Assembly (NCBI RefSeq): GCF_900187455.1
Contig: NZ_FYDX01000009.1
Location: 1 to 64,000, forward strand
Source: Pseudomonas sp. Irchel 3E13
Lineage (GTDB): Bacteria > Pseudomonadota > Gammaproteobacteria > Pseudomonadales > Pseudomonadaceae
Direction of reading: 5' to 3'
DNA: 64,000 nt
A model generated the notes under the pieces. It worked only from the letters and a program-made list of their open reading frames with translations, was not told the DNA's origin and searched no databases. Shown piece after piece: positions 1-8,452 of this stretch (positions are counted from its first letter, which is position 1; each line of letters begins with the position of its first letter). Position numbers and translations under genes: made by a program.

Positions 1-2
1 TT

Positions 3-128
3 GGCTGGCTGAAAGAGAACCGCCGCATCGTGACACGCTTCGACAAGCTCGCAAAAAGTTATGCCGCCATGGTCTCACTGGCTTGTTCTATGCGGTGTTT
101 GCGACATCTCTTTTCGTACAGAGCCTAA
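3..128 (+). CDS. IS5-family transposase, C-terminal fragment
   Basis: An open frame enters from the left edge and ends at TAA 126-128. It reads as the C-terminal tail of a DDE transposase of the IS5 family (IS427-like), with the typical WLKENRR, RFDKLAKSYAAM and CLRHLFSYRA stretches. Only 41 codons are inside the window, so the catalytic residues cannot be checked. The element's right tip is CAGAGCC at 119-125, followed by the TA target at 126-127, so the stop codon is completed by target DNA. The tip matches the inverted repeats of the MITE at 2581-2736. Confidence 0.75.
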   Translation, partial: GWLKENRRIVTRFDKLAKSYAAMVSLACSMRCLRHLFSYRA

Positions 129-174
129 GCGCTTGGGCTTAACCTTGACTTCCAGAGCTTACTCCCGATAACGC

Positions 175-1683
175 CTACCCTGTCATTTTTCCGTCTTTAT
201 CGAACGAGTACAACTTTCCATCAATTTCTACCTTTGCGTCCGTAATCAGCGAACCATTACCCTCAAACACTACAGGTATTTCTCCCCGAGGCAACCTGAA
301 AGAATCAAAAATAATGCGACTCCCCGAGCGAGGTTGAAGATTAGCGAAATACCACTTCTCATCAATCTGGAACCAGCCGGTAACCATCTCTCCCTCTTTA
401 AACTTATCACTCATATAACCCTTCGGACTGAGATAGTACCAAATCTCCCGGCGGTCACCCGCTGTATAAATACCAAAATTAGTTTGTGTCGCCTCATCCC
501 CCAACGTCCCGTAACCGTAGTAGTCATTCAACCACCCGGTAACCATCTCTCCCTCCTTGAATGTATCTTTTGCCTTAGGGCTAGCAAAATATGATTTCCC
601 GTCAGCCTTGAACCAGCCCGTCACCATCTGCCCTTCCTCACTGGCGTAATACCATTTCCCCTGATATTTGAACCAACCCGTTTGCTTCTGGCCTTTGACC
701 AGGTAGCAATAATATGGACCCTCTTGGAGCCATCCCGTTGTAGCTTTATTGAAGGAAGGAAGATCGACAATATCCCAAAATGCCCGCACAGAATATGCCG
801 TATCATAAAATTTGGTATAACTCGTCCACAGTTTTAAAGCTTTTTGGGAGTCATAATTCCTCGTTCTTTTGCCTTCGACAAGCTTTGTTACCTTCGCATA
901 TGCCTGGCTACGCCCTTCTTGGTACGTTTTCATCACATGAGCAGCATAGACCGGCGGCAGCGTGACCAGATCTGCCTCGAAGTAAATTTGATACTGTTCA
1001 GCATCCATCTTGATTCGTGGGTGCGTTCGCGCGTTCCTCTCCATAAACTTCAAGAACTGCACATGCGCACATGCGATTGTAGTAAACATTGGCAGCTCTA
1101 TTACCTTCCTCGATGATTTCTGGCACAGGGAAACCAGCTCATTGTACTTATTATTAATATCGCCAGCATATTTGACATTGGCCGCCTGGATTTTTTCATT
1201 TCGCCCCGCACCCTTCTTATTTACGGAGTTTTCAAATTTTACTTGTAGATCCATGAGCGCTTTCCACGCTTGACGTATGCTATCAATGTCATATTCATCT
1301 ATTTTATCGTCCATCATAACAGCCATATCTGCCACTAGCTGCGACATCATCTGATCTTGCGGAGGAACGTTTTCTGGCCATAGCAGACCCAGCATGGGCG
1401 AGATAAATATACCTCCATATGGAATAAGGGCTGTAGACCCAATAGCCAAGGTTCTGAGCGTGTTATTGTAGTTTCCCGTTTGAGAGTCCTTCCAAGCCTC
1501 AAGTAGTACATTACCTCCCAGGGCAACGACCCCTTTTGCTTTCTCCCCTTTAATAAGGTCCTTATTGAGTATTTCGATCGTCCCATCTTTGAAAATCTTA
1601 ATCATGCCCTCAAGCTCAGCACTGCTATCTGACTGCTGCCTTTCCCCTGTGTTTTCAGCAACAAAACGATCCATGTGTTCCAT
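175..1683 (-). CDS. Cry-like delta-endotoxin domain fused to choline-binding/GW-type repeats (putative toxin)
   Basis: A 502-residue protein. The ATG at 1683 is preceded by GGAGAGGGG at good spacing; an upstream GTG at 1752 is less likely. Residues about 75-312 resemble the helical pore-forming domain I of Bacillus Cry toxins: a hydrophobic helix (TLAIGSTALIPYGGIF), an LLWPE-type turn, a conserved central helix (LPMFTTIACAHVQFLKFM), a YAAHVMKTYQEG segment and a closing SVRAFWDIVDLPSFN before the usual domain boundary. From about residue 315 come at least five repeats with cores such as TGWFKYQGKWYYA, VTGWFKADGKSYFA and VTGWFQIDEKWYFA, the pattern of choline-binding or clostridial-toxin repeats that bind carbohydrate. 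No signal peptide is seen. The gene is clearly AT-richer than the chromosome and lies between IS and phage debris, so acquisition by transfer is likely. The fold assignment is by eye; toxicity is inferred. Confidence 0.7.
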   Translation of the reverse strand: MEHMDRFVAENTGERQQSDSSAELEGMIKIFKDGTIEILNKDLIKGEKAKGVVALGGNVLLEAWKDSQTGNYNNTLRTLAIGSTALIPYGGIFISPMLGLLWPENVPPQDQMMSQLVADMAVMMDDKIDEYDIDSIRQAWKALMDLQVKFENSVNKKGAGRNEKIQAANVKYAGDINNKYNELVSLCQKSSRKVIELPMFTTIACAHVQFLKFMERNARTHPRIKMDAEQYQIYFEADLVTLPPVYAAHVMKTYQEGRSQAYAKVTKLVEGKRTRNYDSQKALKLWTSYTKFYDTAYSVRAFWDIVDLPSFNKATTGWLQEGPYYCYLVKGQKQTGWFKYQGKWYYASEEGQMVTGWFKADGKSYFASPKAKDTFKEGEMVTGWLNDYYGYGTLGDEATQTNFGIYTAGDRREIWYYLSPKGYMSDKFKEGEMVTGWFQIDEKWYFANLQPRSGSRIIFDSFRLPRGEIPVVFEGNGSLITDAKVEIDGKLYSFDKDGKMTG

Positions 1684-1910
1684 GTTGCACGCCCCTCTCC
1701 AAGTAAATGACTTCGTGATCCGTGAAATTAGATAAGACTCGAAGGTACCCACTTGATAGTAGGCTTACCGCCGCACACGCCATATAATAAAAAGCAATTT
1801 AGGACATTATTTTTTATAAAGAATGGTTAGCTCATCTTTTTGCCTGTCAGCACTTACCTGACAACCCTAAATGGATGCGGAGATGCGGCTTCGCCGCCAC
1901 CATCGGCACG

Positions 1911-2323
1911 ATGAACAACCTCGGCACGCTCTCCCGCCTGCTCGAAAACCTCATCCGCCTCGACACCATCGCCGAGGTGCAGCACACACCGCCCAGGGTC
2001 AAAGTGCGCAGCGGCGGGATCACCACGACCTGGTTACCGTGCCGGCCTGCACTGCCGCACGTACAGCGACGGCGCGGTCAGCGAGTACGACAGCGTGGCG
2101 CACCACTGAACGTGAGCCTGCCAGCCTGCGCCACCACCCACCTGGACAGCCCGGGTGGCCTGCACATACCCACGAAGGCGACTACACCCAGACCGGCAAC
2201 CAGACCATCACCGGTATGGTGACGGTCAGCAATGACGTGATCGCCGCCGGCATCAGCCTGGTGAAACACCCTCATGGCCAGGTCACCCCGGGCAATGGCC
2301 AAAGCGGAGCACCAGTGCAATGA
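1911..2323 (+). pseudogene. Decayed phage baseplate assembly protein V (gpV-like)
   Basis: The frame from ATG 1911 starts like P2/R-type tail gpV (MNNLGTLSRLLENLIRLD, then KVRSGGITTTWLP). The family sequence then jumps frames: AGLHCRTYSDGAVSEYDSVAHH is readable in another frame, and the tail HTHEGDYTQTGNQTITGM to GQSGAPVQ ends at 2323 in a third. At least two frameshifts break the gene. It directly precedes a broken gpW, the usual gene order of tail baseplates, so this is a relic of a contractile-tail prophage or tailocin. Confidence 0.7.
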
Positions 2324-2575
2324 GTCGCCACAACGGCGGTAACTTCAACGAGCCGGAGCACATCACCCAGTCCGCGGAAGACACCCTCACCACCCGCCTC
2401 GCCCGGCGCGAATACGGCAGCCCTGTTACCGGAGCTGATCGATCAGCCCCAGAACGACGTCACCCGCCTTCGCCTGTTCGCCGCCACCGCTATCGCCCTG
2501 ATGAATTGGGACCACGGATTCGCCTCTCGCGGGTGCAGTTCTTTCTGACGGATCTTTCGGGCCGCGCCGAGCTGG
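2320..2575 (+). pseudogene. Decayed phage baseplate protein W (gpW/gp25-like)
   Basis: ATG 2320 overlaps the gpV stop as in intact tail clusters. The start (HITQSAEDTLTTRLARREYG) fits gp25/gpW. The continuation LLPELIDQPQNDVTRLRLFA and ATAIALMNW lies in a shifted frame, and IRLSRVQFFLTDL returns to the first. The gene is frameshifted and is cut at about 2575 just before the MITE. It is non-functional. Confidence 0.7.
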
Positions 2576-2580
2576 ACCTA

Positions 2581-2736
2581 GGCTCTGTATGAAAAGCCTT
2601 GATACTCGGTGATGCTGCGTTGAAAACAGCCTCGGAATGCTCATTTACAACCCGTAAACGTCGAGCGCGACCCCGGCCGTTACTCGGCTGTTTTCGCCTT
2701 GCCTGACCTTCGTCTCAAGGCTTTTCATACAGAGCC
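2581..2736. mobile_element. MITE with 22-bp perfect terminal inverted repeats (IS5-type ends)
   Basis: A 156-bp element. The left repeat 2581-2602 begins GGCTCTGTATGAAAAG and the right repeat 2715-2736 is its exact reverse complement. It is flanked by TA at 2579-2580 and 2737-2738, the target duplication expected for IS427-type IS5 elements. The end differs from the IS5 right tip near 108-127 by about one base, so that IS family could mobilise it. It has no coding capacity. It ends 10 bp from the stop codon of the patatin gene and may affect that transcript's 3' end. Confidence 0.85.
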
Positions 2737-2746
2737 TAAGACCCCT

Positions 2747-4951
2747 TCAGAACGTCTGCCCCAAATTCAGATAAACCGCCTTCTCATCTTCGCTGTTGAA
2801 GCCATAACTGAAGCTCAGCGGCCCCAACGGTGTATCGAAACCGACGAAGACACTCGCCGCGTTGACATAACCGCTGTCGAATTCATTGTCGTTGTTCCAG
2901 ACTCGCCCGCGTTCCAGCGAGCCGCCCAGGTACAGCGGGAAGTCCAGCGGCAGGTAGGCGCGTGGGGTCAGGCGGCGGTAATACACCATGCGCATCAGGC
3001 TCAGGTTCTGCCCGGACAGCGAGTTCTGGCGGAAGCCCGAAAGCTGCCGCGGCCCACCCATCACCATGCTCGACACCACCACGTCGGCATCGTCCAGCGT
3101 CCGTCCATAACGCCCGCCCAGCACCCAGGTGTTCGGGCCGCTGCTCAGTGCCTTGTCCAGCTTGAAGTCCCATTGCCGGTAGCGTTGATCGGAACCGAGG
3201 TCCGGTTCGAACTGGCGCAGGGTCAGGCGGATGTCTTCGCCGCTATGGGGGAAGTAGACGTTGTCCAGAGTGTCGAAGGAGTACTTCAGCTCGTAGAAAC
3301 CTTCGTTGAAGTTGACCTTGGGCAGGTCCTGGTCGCCGATTCGCACCTCGGCCTTGCCCCAGGCCTGGCCTACGCCGAAGCGCACTTCACCGCTGTTGCC
3401 AATCTGCCGACCGAGGTTCAGGCCGAAGCCGTAGCGCTCCAGGCGGTATTCGGCGACGGGGTCGTTGTCCAGCGTCGCCTCGATGTTCTGCGAGCCGAGG
3501 TTCAGGTACGGTGCGACGAAATAGCGCGAGCCGGTATCCAGCGGCTGGTAGAACTCGCTGTACAGCTCCTGCACATCACCAATCTGTGCTCGGGTCAGCC
3601 ATTCCGCGCCGAGCCTGTTGATGCCGTTCACCCGGTAGCTGGCGCCGAGGTTGAAAGCGCTGTCGCCGCGCATGTCGTCCGAGAGGTTGAGGCCCAGGCG
3701 CAGGTAGTCGGTGCCGCCGCGGCGACCGCGGGCGTTGATTACCAGGGTGTTGTCCTCGCCTTTGTGCACCACGCGGTACTGGACCCGGTCGAAGTAGTCC
3801 AGGCCGTACAGGGTGCCCATGTCGGTCTGCAGGCGGTCCAGTTCCAGCGGCTGGCCGACGGGTTGGCGGATGTAGTAGCGGATCACGTCGTCGCTGACCT
3901 TGGAGTCGTTCTCCACTTTGATCGCGGTGATCACCGGGGTCCGTTGCCCTGGCGAGCGGGCCACCGCCAGTTCGGCGCCGCTGCCTTCGACGTGGCGCAG
4001 GGCGGCCAGGCGAGGTCCGAGAATTTGTGTCGCGCGGTAGCCGGCTTCGACCATTTCCGGGGCGCGCCCGAAGTCGGTGACGCCGAAGCTGGCCAGTGAC
4101 GGCTGGATCAGTATGTCGTCGCGCTTGAGGGCGGCCAGTTGTTCTTCGGAGTTGCGGCGGGTCATCAGGGTGATGGACTGGTTGAGCACATCGACAACCG
4201 TCGCCAGTTGTTTACGGTTGCGCAGCGGCGTGCCGATATCGACGACGATCGCCACGTCGACACCCATTTCCCGCACGATATCCAACGGGATGTTGTCCAC
4301 CATGCCGCCATCGACCAGCAACCTGCCCTCCAGCTCGACCGGGGCGAACACCGCCGGGATCGACATGCTGGCACGAATCACCTGGGGCAGGTGGCCGCGG
4401 CTGAACACCACTTTTTCACCGCTGGCGATGTCGGTGGCCACGGCGCGGAAGGGGATCGGCAATTTGTCGAAGTCGCGGGTATCGCTGGTGTGGGCCAGCA
4501 GGCTTTCCAGCATCAGCGCCAGGTTCTGGCCCTGGATCACCCCTAGCGGCAGGCCGAGGCTGCCGTCGTCGCGGAAGCTGATTTTCTGTTTGATCAGGAA
4601 GTCGCGGTCGTCCTGTTTGCGGCGGAACGGGACGTCCTTGCGCGGCGGCGCATCGGAAAGGGCCTGCTGCCAGTCGATCGACAGCGCCAGTTTCTCCAGT
4701 TCCTCGATCTTGTAGCCGGAGGCATACAGCCCGCCGATCACCGCGCCCATGCTGGTGCCGGCGATGGCGTCGATCTTCACGCCCTGTTCTTCCAGCGCCT
4801 TGAGCACGCCGATATGGGCCAGCCCGCGGGCGGCACCGCCGGACAGCACCAGGCCGACCTTGGGCCGGGTAGCGCCAGGCTTGGCGGTCTCGGCGGCGAA
4901 CAGGGAAAGGGACGTGGACAACAGCAGCAGACAGAGCAGCAGGCGGCGCAT
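2747..4951 (-). CDS. plpD: PlpD-type patatin-like phospholipase autotransporter (type Vd secretion)
   Basis: 734 residues from ATG 4951; an in-frame TTG at 4975 is less likely because the ATG places the signal peptide (RRLLLCLLLLSTSLSLFAAE) at the very N-terminus. The patatin lipase domain has the oxyanion loop GGAARG (about 38-43), the nucleophile motif GTSMG (Ser67) and the dyad DGG (Asp214). A POTRA-like region follows at about 330-400. A C-terminal 16-strand-type Omp85 barrel ends in a terminal Phe (LNLGQTF). Length and architecture match PlpD of P. aeruginosa, whose lipase domain is exported through its own barrel. It is a lone gene facing the divergent CxxC gene. Confidence 0.88.
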   Translation of the reverse strand: MRRLLLCLLLLSTSLSLFAAETAKPGATRPKVGLVLSGGAARGLAHIGVLKALEEQGVKIDAIAGTSMGAVIGGLYASGYKIEELEKLALSIDWQQALSDAPPRKDVPFRRKQDDRDFLIKQKISFRDDGSLGLPLGVIQGQNLALMLESLLAHTSDTRDFDKLPIPFRAVATDIASGEKVVFSRGHLPQVIRASMSIPAVFAPVELEGRLLVDGGMVDNIPLDIVREMGVDVAIVVDIGTPLRNRKQLATVVDVLNQSITLMTRRNSEEQLAALKRDDILIQPSLASFGVTDFGRAPEMVEAGYRATQILGPRLAALRHVEGSGAELAVARSPGQRTPVITAIKVENDSKVSDDVIRYYIRQPVGQPLELDRLQTDMGTLYGLDYFDRVQYRVVHKGEDNTLVINARGRRGGTDYLRLGLNLSDDMRGDSAFNLGASYRVNGINRLGAEWLTRAQIGDVQELYSEFYQPLDTGSRYFVAPYLNLGSQNIEATLDNDPVAEYRLERYGFGLNLGRQIGNSGEVRFGVGQAWGKAEVRIGDQDLPKVNFNEGFYELKYSFDTLDNVYFPHSGEDIRLTLRQFEPDLGSDQRYRQWDFKLDKALSSGPNTWVLGGRYGRTLDDADVVVSSMVMGGPRQLSGFRQNSLSGQNLSLMRMVYYRRLTPRAYLPLDFPLYLGGSLERGRVWNNDNEFDSGYVNAASVFVGFDTPLGPLSFSYGFNSEDEKAVYLNLGQTF

Positions 4952-5020
4952 CGTGGCTCTCGGAGCGAAGGGCAAAGACCGCTAGTATAAGCGCCACACA
5001 TTTTGTTTGAGGTTGTTACC

Positions 5021-5302
5021 GTGAGCGCGCCGAAGCCGGAAATTGTCATCACCTATTGCACCCAGTGCCAATGGCTGCTGCGCGCGGCCTGGCTGGCCCA
5101 GGAACTGCTCAGCACGTTCAGCGACGAGCTGGGCCGCGTGGCGCTGGAGCCGGCCAGCGGCGGTACGTTCCGCATCACCTGCGATGGCGTGCAGATCTGG
5201 GAGCGCAAGGCCGACGGCGGCTTCCCGGAAGCCAAGGTGCTCAAGCAGCGGGTGCGCGACCAGATCGACCCCGAGCGCGACCTCGGTCACAACGACCGCT
5301 GA
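5021..5302 (+). CDS. SelT/SelW/SelH (Rdx) family CxxC protein
   Basis: 93 residues. The start is GTG 5021, chosen because TGAGG at 5008-5012 gives correct spacing. The thioredoxin-like Rdx signature TYCTQCQW near the N-terminus carries the redox Cys13-x-x-Cys16 pair; the first Cys replaces the selenocysteine of eukaryotic SelW. The later FRITCDGVQIWERK and GFPEAK are standard for the bacterial family. The physiological partner is unknown; a redox role is inferred from the family. It is convergent with the EamA gene, whose end is 3 bp away. Confidence 0.85.
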   Translation: MSAPKPEIVITYCTQCQWLLRAAWLAQELLSTFSDELGRVALEPASGGTFRITCDGVQIWERKADGGFPEAKVLKQRVRDQIDPERDLGHNDR

Positions 5303-5305
5303 GTT

Positions 5306-6190
5306 TCAGCTTTGCCCGGCGGCGGCCTTGCGAGGCTGAGCGCTGGCGGCGAGGCGACTGGACACCACGATCGCCAGGATAATCAGCGCACCGCCCAGCA
5401 GCATGCGCGGGGTGGGCGTCTCGGCGAACAGCAGCCAGGCCATGGCGATGCCGTAGATCGGCTCCATCGCGAAAACCACCGCGGCGGTGCGCGCCTTGAT
5501 CACCGCCAGCGAGGCGACGAACAGGCTGTGGGCGACTCCGGTACAGAAGACGCCGAGCAAGGCGATCCACAGCCAGTCCATCGCTGGCACCTCGGCCAGG
5601 CCCGGCGCCGCGAACGGCAGCAGGCACAGGGCGACCACAAGGTTCTGGCACAGTGCCGCTTGCACTGCCGGAATGCGCCCGGAGCCGGCGCGGTTGGTCA
5701 GTGACAGCAATGAGAACAGCAGCCCCGAGAGAAGCGCCCAGAGCAGGCCGCCGGTGGCCTCGCTGGCCAGATTGAATTCCGGGGTGACCAGCACCAGACC
5801 GATGCTCACCAGCGCCACCAGCACCAGCTCATTGCCGCGAATCCGCTCGCGGAACAGCAACCCTTCGAGGATCACCGTGAAGGCCGGGAAGCTGGCGAAA
5901 CCCAGGGTGGCGATGGCCACGCCACCAACCTTGACCGCGATGAAGAAGCTCACCCAGTGCCCGGCCAGCAGCACGCCGCCGAGTGCCAGGCGGCGCCAGT
6001 CCTGAGCCTGTAACGTCCGCCAGGCCGGGCCGGCGAGGCGGGCGAACAGGCCGAGGGCGAGCACCGCGAAGGCGGCGCGGCCGAAAACGATGATCGAGGG
6101 CGCGGCGCTGGCGAGCTTGCCGAAAACGCCGGTCAGGCCGAAAAACAGCGCGCCGATATGCAGGGCGCCGAGGGCGGTGCGGTGGTTCAT
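5306..6190 (-). CDS. EamA/DMT-family transporter
   Basis: 294 residues and about ten hydrophobic helices arranged as two EamA repeats (for example GALHIGALFFGLTGVFGKLA at the start and FAMEPIYGIAMAWLLF in the second half, the latter a conserved EamA helix). Inner-membrane exporter or importer of small metabolites; the substrate cannot be deduced. Its own AraC regulator candidate lies immediately upstream on the same strand (6268-7032), so they may be one transcription unit. Confidence 0.85.
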   Translation of the reverse strand: MNHRTALGALHIGALFFGLTGVFGKLASAAPSIIVFGRAAFAVLALGLFARLAGPAWRTLQAQDWRRLALGGVLLAGHWVSFFIAVKVGGVAIATLGFASFPAFTVILEGLLFRERIRGNELVLVALVSIGLVLVTPEFNLASEATGGLLWALLSGLLFSLLSLTNRAGSGRIPAVQAALCQNLVVALCLLPFAAPGLAEVPAMDWLWIALLGVFCTGVAHSLFVASLAVIKARTAAVVFAMEPIYGIAMAWLLFAETPTPRMLLGGALIILAIVVSSRLAASAQPRKAAAGQS

Positions 6191-6267
6191 GGGAATCCTT
6201 GATGAGCAGGCGACAGCGTGGCCAGTGTAAGGCGGGCCCCGCCGGGGTGTCTGTCGCGATCCTCGCG

Positions 6268-7032
6268 TCAGTTGTCGCCAGACTCGCGGCGCAGTGCACC
6301 GGGGCTGCGACCGAAGGCCTTGAGCATGGCGGCGGCGAAGGCGCTCTGGGAACTGTAGCCGACCTGGCTGGCGATCTCGCCGACCGGCAAGGACGTGGCT
6401 TGCAGCAATTGCCGCGCACGCAGCAGCCGGCGCTGGCGAATGTAGTCCATCGGCGTGATGCCGCGCTCGGCGATGAAGCGGGCATGCAGGCGTGCGCTGG
6501 ACAACCCGGCCAGCCGCGCCAGGTCGGCGACCTGCAGCGGATAGGCCGCGTACTGCTCGATATGGGCGTCGAAGGCGGCGTAGGGCAGTTCGCGCTGGAC
6601 CGGGCTGGCGCTGACGCCGGCATTCAGGCTGGCGAGCAACAACACCGCGCCCTGGCGCGCGATCAGCGGGTCGCTCACGGGGCTGAGGGCCAGCCAGTCC
6701 ACCAATTGCTGCTGGCGAGTGTCCAGCAGCAGCGGGCCGGGCCGTTCCAGCAGGCGGTGGCAGTCACCCGCATGCGCGCCGAGGCTGCTGGCCAGCCAGT
6801 TGTCGGCGGGCACATCCAGCACCAGGCAGTGGCTGCCGGTCTCGCTGCCGCAGGTGTGGTGGGCGCCGGCGGGCACCACCATCAGGTCCTGACGCTCGAC
6901 CCGCGCGCCGCGTCCGTCCACTTCGAAATCCAGGCGCCCGCGCAGGCCGAACACCAATTGCGGGTGCTCGTGGCTGTGGGCGATCAGGTCGTCGCGGTAG
7001 TGGCGCAGGGTGAGGATCGGGCCGCAGCTCAT
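6268..7032 (-). CDS. AraC-family transcriptional regulator with cupin-like sensor
   Basis: 254 residues from ATG 7032; an in-frame alternative at 7086 would add 18 residues and neither has a strong ribosome site. The N-terminal half is a cupin/AraC arm (HSHEHPQLVFGLRGRLDFEV, LMVVPAGAHHTC). The C-terminal half has two helix-turn-helices (LQVADLARLAGLSSARLHA; LPVGEIASQVGYSSQSAFA) and the AraC end SPGALRRES. It sits 77 bp upstream of the EamA transporter gene, which it may control. The ligand is unknown. Confidence 0.85.
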   Translation of the reverse strand: MSCGPILTLRHYRDDLIAHSHEHPQLVFGLRGRLDFEVDGRGARVERQDLMVVPAGAHHTCGSETGSHCLVLDVPADNWLASSLGAHAGDCHRLLERPGPLLLDTRQQQLVDWLALSPVSDPLIARQGAVLLLASLNAGVSASPVQRELPYAAFDAHIEQYAAYPLQVADLARLAGLSSARLHARFIAERGITPMDYIRQRRLLRARQLLQATSLPVGEIASQVGYSSQSAFAAAMLKAFGRSPGALRRESGDN

Positions 7033-7162
7033 GGCGAGGGTCCAGGCGGGTGAAAGGCGCCAGTTTACTCTCGCCGCGGCTGTCATGGGACTGCCGCATG
7101 GCTGTCATGTTCGATTAACCGCCGACTGGCAAGCTCGCCCAAAGTCTGCCGGAGCCCCGCCC

Positions 7163-7984
7163 ATGACCAGTGCCGCGTTGATCAAACCCTCGCGCAAGCA
7201 GCGCGTACGCACCCTGTGGATTTCCGATGTGCACCTGGGCACCCGCGACTGTCAGGCCGAGCACCTGTCGCAATTTCTCAAGCGCTATCACGCCGACCGG
7301 ATCTACCTGGTCGGCGACATCATCGACGGCTGGAAACTGCGCGGCGGCATGTATTGGCCGCAGGCCCACACCAACGTGATTCGCCGCCTGCTGACCATGA
7401 GCAAGCGCGGCACCGAGGTGATCTACGTCACCGGCAACCACGACGAATTCCTCCGGCGTTACTCGAAACTGGTGCTGGGCAACATTCATCTGGTGGACCA
7501 GGCCGAACACCTCACCGCCGACGGCCGCCGCCTGCTGGTGATCCACGGCGACCAGTTCGACGTCATCACCCGCTATCACCGCTGGCTGGCCTTTCTCGGC
7601 GACTCGGCCTACGAATTCACCCTGACCCTCAACCGCTGGCTGAATCACTGGCGGGCGCGCTACGGCTATGGCTACTGGTCGTTGTCGGCGTACCTGAAAC
7701 ACAAGGTCAAGAGCGCGGTGAACTTCATCAGCGACTTCGAGGAAGCCATCGCCCGCGAGTGCGTGAAACAGGGCTTCCACGGGGTGGTTTGCGGACACAT
7801 CCATCACGCCGAAATCCGCAAGGTCGGCGAGATCGACTACTTCAACTGTGGCGACTGGGTGGAGTCCTGCACGGCGCTGATCGAGCACTGGGACGGCCAG
7901 ATCGAGCTGTATCGGCTGGCGGATGACCAAGCGCGGCAGGCCGAGCTGGAAGCCTCGCGGCTGGCGGAGTCCGTGCAGGGCTGA
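7163..7984 (+). CDS. LpxH-like UDP-2,3-diacylglucosamine diphosphatase / calcineurin-type phosphoesterase
   Basis: 273 residues. ATG 7163 has GGAG at 7151-7154. It shows the complete metallophosphoesterase set: DVHLG (Asp22, His24), GDIID (Asp52), GNHD (91-94), HGDQFD and GHIHH. It belongs to the COG2908 group related to LpxH, which hydrolyses UDP-2,3-diacylglucosamine in lipid A synthesis. It is longer than canonical LpxH (about 240 residues) and Pseudomonas usually has another LpxH, so the true substrate may differ. It is divergent from the AraC gene. Confidence 0.8.
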   Translation: MTSAALIKPSRKQRVRTLWISDVHLGTRDCQAEHLSQFLKRYHADRIYLVGDIIDGWKLRGGMYWPQAHTNVIRRLLTMSKRGTEVIYVTGNHDEFLRRYSKLVLGNIHLVDQAEHLTADGRRLLVIHGDQFDVITRYHRWLAFLGDSAYEFTLTLNRWLNHWRARYGYGYWSLSAYLKHKVKSAVNFISDFEEAIARECVKQGFHGVVCGHIHHAEIRKVGEIDYFNCGDWVESCTALIEHWDGQIELYRLADDQARQAELEASRLAESVQG

Positions 7985-7998
7985 TTTCAGTCGGATGC

Positions 7999-8310
7999 CT
8001 AGAAGCTCACCTTCCCCAGCAGCATGTCGCGGTACATCGCGAAATCTCCCAACAGGCTGTAGAGCGGATAGCTGAAGGTGGCCGGGCGGTTCTTCTCGAA
8101 GAAGAAATGCCCGACCCAGGCAAAGCCGTAGCCGGCGAACGGCACGGCCAGCAGCAACAGCCACTTGCCGCTGCCGATGGTGTAGGCGAGCAGCGCAATC
8201 ACCAGCGTGGTGCCGACGAAGTGCAAGCGCCGGCACGCGGGGTTGCTGTGCTCGCCCAGGTAATAGGGATAGAACTGCTCGAAGCTGTTGAAACGCTGCA
8301 GATTGTCCAC
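7999..8310 (-). CDS. Mpo1-like (DUF962) membrane protein
   Basis: 103 residues from GTG 8310, chosen because GGGAGG lies 8 bases upstream; longer ATG-started frames lack this. The sequence has the DUF962 pattern: an N-terminal FEQFYPYYLGEHSNPACRR, then His residues in CRRLHFVGT and WVGHFFFEKNRPATF with three to four hydrophobic helices. The yeast relative Mpo1 is a 2-hydroxy fatty acid dioxygenase; whether the bacterial protein has that activity is not shown. Convergent with the LpxH-like gene. Confidence 0.8.
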   Translation of the reverse strand: MDNLQRFNSFEQFYPYYLGEHSNPACRRLHFVGTTLVIALLAYTIGSGKWLLLLAVPFAGYGFAWVGHFFFEKNRPATFSYPLYSLLGDFAMYRDMLLGKVSF

Positions 8311-8452
8311 GGCTTTAGCCTCCCTGTTCTTGTAAGTTTGCAACCTATAGGGCGTGGAGCCTGAACTGAGTCTAGAGTCAGTAGCTGTATCAGCAAGTGA
8401 CAATAGGCGCCACTTTAGTATCCTTTGCGTCTCCCCAAAACCTGAGCCCGCC

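Noticed and set aside
2699..4099. Long plus-strand frame antisense to plpD
   Set aside because: Shadow of a GC-rich gene; no motif, no ribosome site, low-complexity Val/Ala/Gln content.
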